From: Nordella sp. HKS 07
GTDB lineage: Bacteria; Pseudomonadota; Alphaproteobacteria; Rhizobiales; Aestuariivirgaceae
DNA length: 64,000 nucleotides
Direction of reading: 5' to 3'
Assembly: GCF_011046735.1 (NCBI RefSeq)
Contig: NZ_CP049258.1
Coordinates: 620,001-684,000, forward strand
The notes under the pieces were generated by a model. The model was not told where the DNA came from. It was given only the letters and a program-made list of their open reading frames with translations, and searched no databases. This document shows, in pieces, positions 8,267 to 17,674 of the stretch (positions are counted from its first letter, which is position 1; each line of letters starts with the position of its first letter). The position numbers and the translations under genes were made by a program.

Positions 8267-10030
8267 ATGGCCGAACAGAGGAAACTCGCGGCTATCCTGG
8301 CGGCAGATGTGGTTGGGTTCAGCCGGCTCACCGGTGCGGATGAAGATCGCACTTTGGCGCGGTTGCGGGCGCTGCGCAGCGATCTGATCGATCCAACCAT
8401 AGCAGTCCATAAGGGTCGGGTGTTCAAGCGCACCGGCGATGGAGCCATCGTCGAGTTCCGCAGTGTAGTGGATGCTGTGCGCTGTGCTATCGAGGTGCAG
8501 AATGCAATGATCGAGCGCAATGCCGGCGTGCCGACGGAGCGGCGCATCGAGTTCCGAATTGGCATCCATGTTGGCGACGTGGTCGAGGAGAGTGACGGCG
8601 ATTTGATGGGAGATGGCGTCAATATCGCCGCGAGACTACAAGGGGTGGCCGCACCCGGCGCCATTTGTCTGTCGGAGGACGCCTATCGTCAGGTGAAAGC
8701 CAGGCTGGATCTCTTGGTCAGCGATCTTGGCGAGACGAAACTGAAGAACATTGCCGATCCGATGCGAGTTTACTCGCTGCGGGTTGGTGCCGAGGCAAAG
8801 GCGAAGCCGGAGCCGGGCGCGCCCATAGCAACTTCGGAAATGCGCGACAAGCCGTCTATCGCGGTCTTGCCCTTTCAGAATATGAGCGGTGATCCCGAAC
8901 AGGGCTATTTCGCCGATGGAATCTCCGAAGATATTATTACGGCCCTCTCAAAGCTGCCGCAACTTTTCGTGATCGCGCGCAATTCATCCTTCACCTTCAA
9001 GGGCAGGAACGTGAACGTACAAGAGGTGGGCAGGAGCCTGGGCGTACGCTATGTGCTGGAGGGCAGTGTCAGGAAGTCCAACAACCGGGTACGTATCACC
9101 GGGCAGCTGATCGATGCGACGACTGGCGGACATCTGTGGGCGGAGCGTTTCGATCGCGAACTGACCGATATCTTCACCGTGCAGGACGACGTGACGCAGC
9201 ACATTGTCGGCGCACTCGCACTCAATCTGACGGAAAGTGACAAGCAGCGGCTGACGACTGAGCATACCGACAACCTTGAAGCCTATGACAGTTTCCTGCG
9301 CGGCCGAGAGCAAGTGTGGCTGCTCACAAAGGGGGCAAACGCCCAGGGGCAGAAATTGTTACGGCGCACTATTGAACTGGATCCGACATTCGCCCCTGCA
9401 TATGCCTTCCTCGCTTGCGCGCACAATCTCGACTACGTGAACCGCTGGAGCCCGGTACCGTCGGAATCGCTGGAACAGGCGGATAAGGCAGCAACACGGG
9501 CGGTTTCGCTAGACGATCAATATCCGTACGCGCACTGGGCGAGAGCCATCGCCTATCTTTATATGCGACGACACGATTTGGCTATCCAGGAAGCTAAACG
9601 CACGATCTCCCTCGATCCAAATCTTGCCTTCGGCCATGAAGTGCTCGGTACTTCCCTGCACTTTTCGGGCAGGTCCGTGGAAGCAATTGCATGTTTCGAC
9701 CGAGCAATGGCCTTAGACCCTTATTTTCCGGACGTATGGCTCCATTTCTACGCTCAAGCGGTGTTCCAACTTCGCCGGTATGACGAAGCTGTCGGGATCC
9801 TCAAGCGGCGAATTGACCGCAATCCTCACACCGATGCCTCCCGCGTGCTGCTGGCGGCGAGCTATGGTCATCTGGGCCGCTTCGACGAGGCACGTGCCGA
9901 ATGGCAGGAAGTGTACCGTATCAATCCCGACTATTCCCTGGAACACCGCCGCGATGTGCTGCCATACAAGAATCCCGACGATTTCGAACTGATCATCGAA
10001 GGGCTGCGCAAGGCCGGCATCCAACAGTGA
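8267..10030 (+). CDS. Class III adenylate cyclase with FlgO/TolB-like and TPR regions
   Basis: About 587 residues. Residues 1-190 form a class III nucleotide cyclase domain (AADVVGFSRL with the metal-binding Asp, RTGDGAIVEF, GDGVNIAARL) that should make cAMP. A FlgO/TolB-N-like domain follows (SIAVLPFQNMSGDPEQGYF, HLWAERFDRE) and then TPR repeats (for example LDPTFAPAYAFLACAHN). No transmembrane helix is apparent. Start: ATG 8267 is preceded by GAGGAG at proper spacing; the open frame extends to 8111 but lacks a ribosome site. Soil alphaproteobacteria carry many such fusions. A frameshifted paralogue lies just downstream. Confidence 0.9.
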   Translation: MAEQRKLAAILAADVVGFSRLTGADEDRTLARLRALRSDLIDPTIAVHKGRVFKRTGDGAIVEFRSVVDAVRCAIEVQNAMIERNAGVPTERRIEFRIGIHVGDVVEESDGDLMGDGVNIAARLQGVAAPGAICLSEDAYRQVKARLDLLVSDLGETKLKNIADPMRVYSLRVGAEAKAKPEPGAPIATSEMRDKPSIAVLPFQNMSGDPEQGYFADGISEDIITALSKLPQLFVIARNSSFTFKGRNVNVQEVGRSLGVRYVLEGSVRKSNNRVRITGQLIDATTGGHLWAERFDRELTDIFTVQDDVTQHIVGALALNLTESDKQRLTTEHTDNLEAYDSFLRGREQVWLLTKGANAQGQKLLRRTIELDPTFAPAYAFLACAHNLDYVNRWSPVPSESLEQADKAATRAVSLDDQYPYAHWARAIAYLYMRRHDLAIQEAKRTISLDPNLAFGHEVLGTSLHFSGRSVEAIACFDRAMALDPYFPDVWLHFYAQAVFQLRRYDEAVGILKRRIDRNPHTDASRVLLAASYGHLGRFDEARAEWQEVYRINPDYSLEHRRDVLPYKNPDDFELIIEGLRKAGIQQ

Positions 10031-10247
10031 GGCGATGGGACCTACCGCTCGGTGAGCTGGCGGCGAACTCGCCCATTAGGAGCATGAGTATTGCGTAACC
10101 CCTTGTTGATGGCTGGCGTCTGGCCGGCCTGCCAAACTAGACAGTGTCGTCTCGAACGTGCTCAGAAATGAAGGACATCGCGGAAGTTATTTTACACATC
10201 AAGGGTCCTCGCACCTGGATGGCGCTCAAGTGGTTTTCATCTATGTC

Positions 10248-10362
10248 TGCTTGTGCCCTAAGGCGACATCCCAGCTATCAATTGCGATGCGCGGTTTTGA
10301 GGGGAAAGCTGCTGTGCCGCGGACATGGTCATGAAGTCCGAATCTGACCCCACAGCGGTCAT
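10248..10362 (+). repeat. Direct repeat, left copy (about 115 bp)
   Basis: Includes CCTAAGGCGACATC, GGTTTTGAGGGGAAAGCTGC and GCGGACATGGTCATGAAGTC, ending near ACAGCGGTCAT. It is roughly 90% identical to 12179-12292, so the second cyclase gene sits between two copies. No ORF is evident inside it. Confidence 0.8.
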
Positions 10363-10433
10363 CCGTTCCATTAGACTTCTCAGCGGGACACCAATACAAT
10401 GCGGTCTGCTTAGTCTGAGGGCAATCGCACCGC

Positions 10434-12177
10434 ATGGCCGAAGAACGCGCCCAGCGCCGCCTCGCTGCTATCCTCGCCGCCGACATAGTCGGCTACTCGC
10501 GCCTCATAGGCGCGGACGAGGAGGGTACGCTCGCAGCACTAAAGGCACACCGTCGCGAACTCACTGATCCCAAAGTTGAGCAGCACCACGGACGAATCGT
10601 CAAGACCACCGGTGACGGCGTACTGATCGAGTTTGCGAGCGTGGTGGATGCCGTACGTTGCGCGGTCGATGTGCTGCGTGGCATGGCGGAACGCAATGTC
10701 GGGGTGCCACCCGACAAGCGGATCGAATTTCGCATCGGCATCAACGTGGGGGACATCGTCATCGATGGTGACGACATCCTCGGCGACGGCGTCAACATCG
10801 CGGCGCGGCTAGAAGGGCTCGCTGAACCTGGCGGTGTACTCGTATCGCGCGCGGTCCGCGACCAGGTGCGAGACCGTCTCGAGCTTGCCTTCGAGGATCT
10901 GGGTGAGCGCGAACTAAAGAACATTGCGCGACCCGTGCGAGTTCTATCGGGTCCAGGTTCCGGTGGAGTCGATGACGGCGCATGCCCGGAGTGAGGGCCT
11001 GCCGCTACCAGACAAACCATCCATCGCTGTGCTCCCCTTCACCAATATGAGTGGCGATCCCGAGCAACAGTATTTCGCCGACGGCATCACCGAGGACATC
11101 ATAACCGAGCTATCCCGCGCGAGGGGCCTTTTCGTGACTGCCCGGAACTCCTCGTTTTCATACCGTGACAAGGCGGTGGATGTCCGGCGCATCGCGCATG
11201 AACTCAGTGTGCGCTACGTAGTCGAGGGTAGCGTCCGCAGGATGGCGGGTCGAATTCGCATCACGGCGCAATTGATCGATGCCGTGTCGGGCAATCATGT
11301 TTGGAGCGAGCGCTTCGATCGCAGCATTGATGACCTTTTCGCCATTCAAGATGAGCTTATTCAAACCATTGTCGCCACTATTACAGGACGGTTAGAGGAT
11401 GCCGAGATATGGAATTCGTCGCGCAAACGGACAGGCAGCTTGTCGGCCTATGACTGCCTCTTACGCGGCATTGAGCAGTTGCGCGCTTATGGCCCAGAGG
11501 TAAACCGCCGCGCACGCGAATTATTCGAGCAAGCCGTCGCGCTGGATCCACAATATGCTCTTGCACACGCATATCTTGCATTATCCCTGGTGATCGAGAG
11601 TGGGTACTTCAGCGCACCCGACGCAATCAAGCAACGTGCGCTGGAATCGGCGGTGACCGCTGTCGGGCTGGATCCGCGCGAAAGCCGATGCCACATTTTT
11701 CTCGGACAAATCCACCGTTTTCGGAGTGAATACGATCTGGCGATCTCGCACCTTGAGCGTGGCTTGGCGCTCAACCCTAACGACGCCACGGGAATGATCC
11801 ATTTGGCATCAGTACTTGGCGTTTCCGGCCGCGCTGAAGAGGGCCTTGAGATTATCCATCGGGCGATCAAGCTCGATCCATTTTTGCGCTTTTATTGGGG
11901 CGCCCTTGCCATCTGCCTGTACACCCTGAGACGCTACGAAGAGGCACTGGCTGCACATCAAAAGAGGCTCGAGAGCGACAAATCTCCCTGGTGGCTGGCC
12001 AAGGAAGCGGCCTGCCTGGCACAACTCGGACGTCTCGAGGAAGCGCATGCACTGGCAGCCGAGGTGTTGCGACGCAAACCGAGCTTCAGTGTGCGGGTAG
12101 AGATGCCGCACTACAAGTATCCTGGTGATGCAGAGAACTTACGCCAGGGTTTGCTAATGGCCGGGTTGCCGGAGTGA
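10434..12177 (+). pseudogene. Second class III adenylate cyclase/TPR gene, frameshifted
   Basis: The first frame (10434-10994) encodes an intact cyclase domain (ADIVGYSRL, KTTGDGVLIEF, GDGVNIAARLEG). The FlgO/TolB-like part (SIAVLPFTNMSGDPEQQYF) and TPR region continue in another frame to 12177. The break is near 10940, where one extra base separates the motif IARPVR from FYRVQVP. Otherwise the two parts join as in the intact paralogue at 8267. It may be inactive, or the two polypeptides could be made separately. It is flanked by direct repeats. Confidence 0.75.
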
Positions 12178-12178
12178 T

Positions 12179-12292
12179 TGCTTCTGGCCTAAGGCGACAT
12201 CCGAGCTAACAATTGCTATGCCCGGTTTTGAGGGGAAAGCTGCCGTGCCGCGGACATGGTCATGAAGTCCGAATCTGACCCAAAGCGGACAT
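12179..12292 (+). repeat. Direct repeat, right copy (about 114 bp)
   Basis: Partner of 10248-10362, starting two bases after the cyclase stop codon and ending ACCCAAAGCGGACATT. Confidence 0.8.
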
Positions 12293-12360
12293 TCGCTGGA
12301 GCTAGGTGCTATGCTGGTGGGCTTGGCCGAGAGGTATGCACACTTGTCTGAAGGCGAAGC

Positions 12361-12999
12361 ATGGAGGCTCTCATGGAGAGAAAGCGTGTGGGGATCGTTA
12401 TATACGAGGAGGTTGAGGTCCTCGATTTCTGCGGGCCATTCGAGGTTTTCTCAGTAACTCGCATGAGCGAGGAGAGACGTCGCGACGAGCCGTCGCCGTT
12501 TCTCCCTCTTCTGATCGCGGAACGCTCAAACCCGGTCAATGCAACCGGTGGCATGCAAGTGCTCCCGCATCATTCGATGTCCGACTGCCCGCCTTTGGAT
12601 ATCCTCGTCGTTCCGGGCGGCTGGGGCTACCGCCACCACATGAAGAACGTTGCGCTCCATCAGTGGCTCCGCTCGCGCGCCGCTCAGGCGGAAACAGTGA
12701 CGGCCGTTTGTACGGGCTCGCTCCTGCTGAGTTCTGCTGGGCTCTTAGACGGCCTGCGAGCAACCACTCATTGGCGCTTTCTGGATACGATGCGCGACTC
12801 CTTCCCTGAGATAAGCGTCCAGTACGACAAGCACTTCGTGCGGGACGGCCGCGTGTTCACCTCGGCAGGCATCTCGGCGGGGATTGATATGTCGCTCAAG
12901 GTGGTTGAGCAGTACTTCGGCGAGGCGATCGCCCGTGCTACCGCGCGCCACATGGAGTACCCATACCCCGACACAGATAGCCGACGGATACAGCTGTAG
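12361..12999 (+). CDS. DJ-1/PfpI family protein (class I amidotransferase-like)
   Basis: About 212 residues with the DJ-1/PfpI fold. The nucleophile elbow is AVCTGSLLLSSAGLL with the catalytic Cys, preceded by DILVVPGGWG and followed by ATTHW with the usual His. Family members include isonitrile hydratases, glyoxalase III-type enzymes and the N-terminal part of GlxA regulators; the sequence cannot decide between them. No C-terminal AraC domain is present. ATG 12361 and ATG 12373 are both usable; GGAG upstream of the second slightly favours it. The gene is intact. Confidence 0.8.
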   Translation: MEALMERKRVGIVIYEEVEVLDFCGPFEVFSVTRMSEERRRDEPSPFLPLLIAERSNPVNATGGMQVLPHHSMSDCPPLDILVVPGGWGYRHHMKNVALHQWLRSRAAQAETVTAVCTGSLLLSSAGLLDGLRATTHWRFLDTMRDSFPEISVQYDKHFVRDGRVFTSAGISAGIDMSLKVVEQYFGEAIARATARHMEYPYPDTDSRRIQL

Positions 13000-13079
13000 G
13001 GCAAAGACCCTTGCCGAGGGGCACGCTATTGCCGCGCGCGCCATTGACATAACAGGGCAGATCCAGCCAGCCATGGACG

Positions 13080-13560
13080 ATCCGCAGATCGCGAACAAGC
13101 ACAGAAGCGGCGCAGCGTCAGCGGCAGCCACTCATCCGGCACTAGAGCAAGCGCCTCGCGCATATCCGCCATCGAAACTGATGCCGGTTATCTTTCTGTT
13201 TTCGCGGAGAATAAACTTCCCTTTTCGGCAGGATCGGCAGTAACCGCAATGGCCGCCCTAACAGCCCACACCAACTCGCTGTCCCCTTTTCCACTCGTGC
13301 ACGTCAGCGCCGACTGCATCGATGATGCCGACAACCTCATGGCCGGGCACTCGGGGATATGTGATGCCGGGAAAAGCACTGAGCTTCACGAGCATGTCGC
13401 TGTGGCATACTCCCCAAGCCTGAACCTTGACGCGAACCTGTCGCGACACGGGCTTAGGAATATCGCGCTTCACCAGTTCGAACGGTCCTCCGGCCTTGGA
13501 ACGTATGGTCCGGCCGTGCGTCGCAAGAGATTCGTCGATATAAGGCGATCGATCCCCGGC
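13080..13560 (-). pseudogene. Zinc-dependent alcohol dehydrogenase, degraded fragment
   Basis: On the minus strand GGPFELVKRDIPKP, WGVCHSDM (catalytic zinc Cys) and GHEVVGIIDAVG match the N-terminal half of a zinc alcohol dehydrogenase. After GVGC a TAG interrupts the frame, which resumes as GGHCGYCRSCRKGKF, the structural-zinc cysteines. A further frameshift precedes DAAPLLC. The Rossmann domain is missing. An ordinary start codon is not found. Confidence 0.7.
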
Positions 13561-13681
13561 CAAGGGAAGCCGTCCTTGGACCGATGGCGATCGCAGAGAG
13601 TCAACCGAAGGTCGGCATAGGAGAGTGTTCACAATAACCGTCGCGTCGAAACCTTTGTGGTAAATCAAGCCAAAATCGTAC

Positions 13682-13774
13682 ATGAAGAAGATCTCGGTCC
13701 GCGATATCGAAGCTATCGCAAAGGGCATTGCAAGGTTCAACCTCGACAAGAGCTGGGAAGTCGTAAATGACTAG
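13682..13774 (+). CDS. 30-residue ORF overlapping the transpeptidase start
   Basis: Charged peptide beginning MKKISVRDIEAIAKGIARFN. Its stop overlaps the ATG of the transpeptidase gene (ATGACTAG), which would suit translational coupling. No good ribosome site precedes it. The same ORF is kept in the second copy of the segment with one change visible. It may be the tail of a lost gene. Confidence 0.3.
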   Translation: MKKISVRDIEAIAKGIARFNLDKSWEVVND

Positions 13775-14399
13775 ATCGATCCACATTGAGCAAGTGTCTG
13801 CCAAGAGATTGTCGCGGAGGGCCTTCTTCGCCGGTGCTGCAGCAACTATCCTCGCGGTGCCGGCACGGGCTGACGATGCCGACGATCCCTATCCTTTGCC
13901 GCCGTTCGACTACAAGAGGCTTCCGCCGGATTTTCGTCGCGCGGTTGTCGCCTACAATGGGCGGCATTGGCCAGGGACTATCATTATCGATACCTCGTCT
14001 CGGCAACTCTATATCGTGCTCGAGAACAAAACGGCGATCCGCTACGGCTGCGCGGTGGGCCGGGACGGCTTCAGGTGGGCGGGTCTGGCCGATGTCGGAC
14101 GCAAGGTTATGTGGCCGCGCTGGACGCCGCCCAAGGACATGATCGCGCGTAGCCCCGAAAAAGCAAAATGGGCGAACGGCATGCCGGGCGGTCCCGACAA
14201 TCCGCTGGGCGCCAGAGCCCTCTACCTATTCCAAAACGGCAACGACACGCTCTATCGCATACACGGCACAACGGAGCCACTTTCCATCGGAAAGAATGCC
14301 TCGTCGGGCTGCATCCGCATGGTCAATCAGGATGTCGTTGATCTTTATCGTCGGGTCCCTGTGGGAAGTCGGGTGATTGTCATGGCGGAGGGAGTGTAG
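13767..14399 (+). CDS. L,D-transpeptidase (YkuD domain), exported
   Basis: About 210 residues. The N-terminus has an RR motif followed by AFFAGAAATILAVPARA, a Tat-like or Sec signal peptide. The YkuD domain follows, with the catalytic motif HGTTEP...SSGCIRM containing the nucleophile Cys. Such enzymes make 3-3 cross-links in peptidoglycan or attach proteins to it in the periplasm. A near-identical second copy lies at 28958-29590. The gene is intact and shows no sign of decay, unlike the genes around it. Confidence 0.9.
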   Translation: MTRSIHIEQVSAKRLSRRAFFAGAAATILAVPARADDADDPYPLPPFDYKRLPPDFRRAVVAYNGRHWPGTIIIDTSSRQLYIVLENKTAIRYGCAVGRDGFRWAGLADVGRKVMWPRWTPPKDMIARSPEKAKWANGMPGGPDNPLGARALYLFQNGNDTLYRIHGTTEPLSIGKNASSGCIRMVNQDVVDLYRRVPVGSRVIVMAEGV

Positions 14400-14419
14400 G
14401 GTGAATCCCTTGCTGGCGT

Positions 14420-14712
14420 GTCGCCTTGGGCCAAGGCGGCCTAGCCTAGCGTCTTGTCTTCGGCCTTCCCTCTCGCGAGCGCCGCGGTCACTCGCTCGTG
14501 GATCATGGCCCGTTCGAGCTCTGCGAAGACGCCCATCATTTTGAACGTGGCCTCGCCAGCCGGGGACCGCGTGTCGACTGTGCAGATTATCGGGCGGGAG
14601 CGTTGAGCGCCTTATAGACCATGCCCCGGCTGCACCCCAGTGCCTTCGCGATCTCTGTCGCGCCAGCACCGCTCGCCTTCATGCTCTGGATCCTCTTCCA
14701 GTCGAACTTGAC
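14420..14712 (-). pseudogene. Resolvase/invertase C-terminal fragments
   Basis: Two pieces. Near 14600-14712 the minus strand encodes a resolvase HTH tail (SGAGATEIAKALGCSRGMVY). Near 14450-14590 lies a second recombinase piece (GEAMFKMMGVFAELER and IHERVNAALARGKAE) with a frameshift between the parts. Both match the better-preserved copy at 28522-28935. Confidence 0.6.
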
Positions 14713-14879
14713 CGGTAGTGTCCGGCATTAGCACTCATTGGACAGAATCGGCGGAATGCGGATGGAGGATTTCTGGCTCAAATTGAGGGATGGTGGGGAC
14801 CGGGAGGCGTTGAAGAGAATAAGGATAGTCGAATAGGTCACGGGCCGGTGTGCGATCATTCAACGATCGGTTCAGGCTC

Positions 14880-15146
14880 CTATTTTGCTTTCCGGATAAG
14901 AAGATCTATTCGCTCGCCCGCTTTCCATGGAGCTGGATGCGAGAGGCGTTCAACGGAAAAGCAGGTCTCAAGTCTGCCATTTACGATTATCCTTTGACTG
15001 GTCAGATGGGCAAAATCCACTGTGTCACGATCAAGTTCGACAGAGACTATCGTTCCAATTCCTCGCAAACTTATTCTGTCGAGGGTCGTGAAAGAGGGTC
15101 GGGGTAGCAGGCTCTTCTTACCGCGCGGTTTTGGTAACCCAGTCAT
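14880..15146 (-). CDS. Small hypothetical protein
   Basis: 88 residues. The C-terminal part (INVNG-like strand, CFSVERLSHPAPWKAGERID, LLIRK) has the beta-rich pattern GVERF...GE.I.LL of a small conserved family I have seen in rhizobial genomes but cannot name. No motif suggests an activity. The start is uncertain and the gene stands alone. Confidence 0.4.
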   Translation of the reverse strand: MTGLPKPRGKKSLLPRPSFTTLDRISLRGIGTIVSVELDRDTVDFAHLTSQRIIVNGRLETCFSVERLSHPAPWKAGERIDLLIRKAK

Positions 15147-15591
15147 TATTACCTCGCAATGAGCCCGCGGCCGAAGCGTGGGTTTGAAGGGTCCAACACG
15201 GACGTGCCTAACCCGCCACTGCTAGCCGGTTGCTCGTTTCAATTTGTCCGCTGGCAAACAATACCATGTTACACTTGTGTTCCATATTCGGAAAGATTTG
15301 GCGAGCGGGATACAGGTGAAGGTGAGGATCTGGCAGATCTCATTCAATCGAGGAATTCTTGAAATGCAGCCTCTGAGCGGCCCCTGATATGGCGAAACAT
15401 GCTGATCGAGGCCTGCGATAAGTTCTGTGCGCAATGCGGGATTCGAACCCCTCTCGGTTGAGAAAAACGGAAATAACAGGTAAATTTCTGTCTATCTGGG
15501 GCGACTTTGTTTTTAATGCGCGTTTGTACGTGCAATTTCTCAGCAGGCTAGAGGCGAAACCCGTCGCTTGAAATCAACATTGTTGTGCACA
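15147..15591. other. Intergenic stretch, possible eroded tRNA 3' end
   Basis: No gene seen. GCGGGATTCGAACCCCTCTC at about 15437-15456 resembles a T-arm read on the minus strand, but its stem pairs poorly and no acceptor end follows. Confidence 0.3.
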
Positions 15592-16029
15592 TCATTGCGG
15601 TAAACGCCCTTCAGGCGTCATCCTGTCCACGACATGCGGAAGCACTGAGGCCAAGCGCGAAAGCAAATCCGCGCGGCTCAAGCCAGTCTGTTTGACGAGA
15701 CTGTCAATGAGGTCTGGCCCTAACGCGCGTTCCATTTCCGTATCCCTGATTGGTTTGTTGGGTCCAGATTCTACCCATGAATCTGCAGTCGCACCCTGGC
15801 CGTTTTGCCGGAAGCGGTCAACGAGCTGACCAAGCCCACTATTCAAGTCGGTGCCTGTCGCGCTGCCACCAAGAGATTTTCGTGCGCTATCCAGAATTCC
15901 GCCGAGGGGGCTGTTGGGGTCAGACGTTCCGAGCCCTCTTACAAATTCTCCAATTTTGTCGCGATTTTGGTATCCCGCTATAGCTACCAGCCCCAAAAGA
16001 GCGGCAAGCGACGGCATTCCTCTAGCCAT
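15592..16029 (-). CDS. YidB-like protein (DUF937)
   Basis: About 145 residues starting MARGMPSLAALLGLVAIAGYQ, with a central glycine- and serine-rich stretch (GGILDSARKSLGG) and the family tail ALGPDLIDSLVKQTGLSRAD plus LPHVVDRMTPEGRLP. YidB-family proteins are small and uncharacterised. The start at 16029 has GGAGAGG just upstream; the longer frame to 16095 has none. The gene is divergent from the GlsB/YeaQ gene. Confidence 0.8.
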   Translation of the reverse strand: MARGMPSLAALLGLVAIAGYQNRDKIGEFVRGLGTSDPNSPLGGILDSARKSLGGSATGTDLNSGLGQLVDRFRQNGQGATADSWVESGPNKPIRDTEMERALGPDLIDSLVKQTGLSRADLLSRLASVLPHVVDRMTPEGRLPQ

Positions 16030-16137
16030 TATCCTCTCCCATTTTTCGTAGTAGTGGTGAACAAATTCGCGTCCAAAGGGTTCCAACTTAGGCATTTAAA
16101 AGTGCTACAGGAGAAATGCGACACAGGGAGACGCCTC

Positions 16138-16395
16138 ATGAGCTTTATCTGGACAATCATCATCGGACTCCTTGCAGGGGTAGTTGCCAAGTTCCTGATG
16201 CGTGGCCCCAATGAACCGTCCGGGTTTATTCTGACGACAATCCTGGGCATTGTGGGGGCGTTTGTTGCCAGCTATCTCGGCCAGGTCTTGGGATTTTACG
16301 GCCCGGGCGAAGGCGCCGGTTTTGTTGGAGCGGTCATTGGAGCTGTAATCGTGCTCGCTGTCTGGGCGATGATTACGAGGAAGAGGGCGGCCTGA
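16138..16395 (+). CDS. GlsB/YeaQ/YmgE-family membrane protein
   Basis: 85 residues with three hydrophobic helices and glycine zipper spacing (IIIGLLAGVVAKFLMRG, ILGIVGAFVASYLGQ, GAVIGAVIVLAVWAMI). The family is associated with stress responses and formerly called transglycosylase-associated. ATG 16138 has GGGAG at good spacing. It sits among other stress-type small genes (YidB, CsbD remnant). Confidence 0.85.
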   Translation: MSFIWTIIIGLLAGVVAKFLMRGPNEPSGFILTTILGIVGAFVASYLGQVLGFYGPGEGAGFVGAVIGAVIVLAVWAMITRKRAA

Positions 16396-16523
16396 AGGTC
16401 TCGCCGATAATTTCGAAGCCACTGAATTGGAAAAATATCAGGATCAGAAGTCCTAACAGGAATCCATCAATGGAACTTGCTGAGCCCTGAAAGGCTCGGA
16501 TGACGCCCGAAAGAAACATGCTC

Positions 16524-16705
16524 ATGGCCGTAAATAATCCGTCTGGTGAAAATGCGCGCAAAGGCGTAGTGCGAATGCGCTCTCAGCTCAAGGCCAAGAT
16601 CGAAGGCGAGGAACACTGGACCAAGCGGACAAGACTTCCGGCGAGTTCATGGCGCAGAAGAGGGGTCCGGAGGCGCCGCCCTATAAAGGCGTTCGGAAAG
16701 AATGA
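16524..16705 (+). pseudogene. Small conserved protein, frameshifted
   Basis: Encodes NNPSGENARKG and RSQLKAKIEGEEHWTKR, then after a one-base shift near 16625 DKTSGEFMAQKRG and PPYKGVRKE, stop at 16703. The full protein would be about 60 residues. A 5'-truncated relative lies at 30800-30985 (minus). I know this as a short conserved hypothetical family without function. Confidence 0.55.
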
Positions 16706-17053
16706 TGCGGGCTTAAGATTGCTATGGAACTCATGCTCGCCCTCATCATGGTTTGCGGAAATCACGGTTTACTGCTTTCCATTGCATCCAGAAAAACACT
16801 AGTCATTTCGTGATCCTCAAATCTCGCCGGCATAGAAAATCATCTGAACGGTCATGACCCGGCTCGGTGGCCCGCCAGGGCTGTAGCAGCGAAGTGATAA
16901 TTTGGCGGGCCCTAGGGCTACCTGCCGTTGGGGGGCTGGCAGGCTGCAGGCAACGATCACCCGCTTGGGTTGTTCCAAGGCGGCTTATTGGAGGACGATT
17001 CCACCGCGCACAAATTGTCGACGGGGAAGTTGTTCTAGAAGGAGCGCACCGGT

Positions 17054-17256
17054 ATGGATTTGGAACCGCGTCGAAGGCAATTGGAAGCAGGTGAAGAGCA
17101 AGATGAAGGAGAAATGGGGAAAGCTCAGCGCGATGATCTCGACGTCATAGATGGCGACCTGGATCATTCGAACGCAGGATTGAAGTGCGCTATGGGATTG
17201 CGAATGATCAGGCCAAGAAGGACATTGATACTTGGCATGGCGAGCAACGCTGGTAA
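17054..17256 (+). pseudogene. CsbD-family stress protein, three frameshifts
   Basis: Pieces in different frames make up a CsbD protein: WNRVEGNWKQVKSKMKEKWG, then DDLDVIDGD, then RIEVRYGIANDQAKKDIDTW, ending GEQRW at TAA 17254. Shifts lie near 17060, 17132 and 17172. CsbD proteins are about 65 residues and stress induced; this copy cannot be made as one chain. Confidence 0.75.
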
Positions 17257-17674
17257 TCGATAAGGCCCGGTTGCGGAATGAGGCCAGACTTTTTTGCATT
17301 TGCGAAGTTGTCCCGACAGAAAAAAGGGCCCGCCGATCTGAGAAAGGGCGGGCGTTCTCGGATAACAACAACCATGAGGAAAGTTGTGATTGTGGTTCAG
17401 GTATTCACCAGAAGCTGCCACCGCTGAGAGCAATCAAAAAGTGGTCCGGCGAATTCCCATGCCAGCAAGGCGACGAGAGGACCCCAAGGTGATAGGACTG
17501 CCGGCCGCCCACGCGACTTTTCCGGCAAATGATGAGAATATATCTTCAATGCCGCGTGATTTTTTCACACGCCCGCCAGGAACGTACCCGAGCCGACGCT
17601 TTCGCCGACATCAAATTAACAGTAAAAGGTTCCATGAGAGCATTCGTCAGGGTGCGTTTGAAGAGGTCTGCGGC

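Larger units (their letters stand above)
13611..14712 (+). repeat. 1.1-kb duplicated segment, copy 1
   Basis: Nearly identical, in inverted orientation, to 28655-29748. It holds a 30-codon frame, the L,D-transpeptidase gene and resolvase 3' fragments. The two transpeptidase copies differ at only two residues (Ile/Met and Ala/Glu). Similarity starts near CGGCATAGGAGAGTG and ends near CTTGACCGG. No terminal inverted repeat or target duplication is obvious. Confidence 0.85.

Noticed and set aside
15430-15475. tRNA gene
   Set aside because: Only a T-arm-like string with poor stem pairing; no acceptor stem, anticodon loop or CCA in register.
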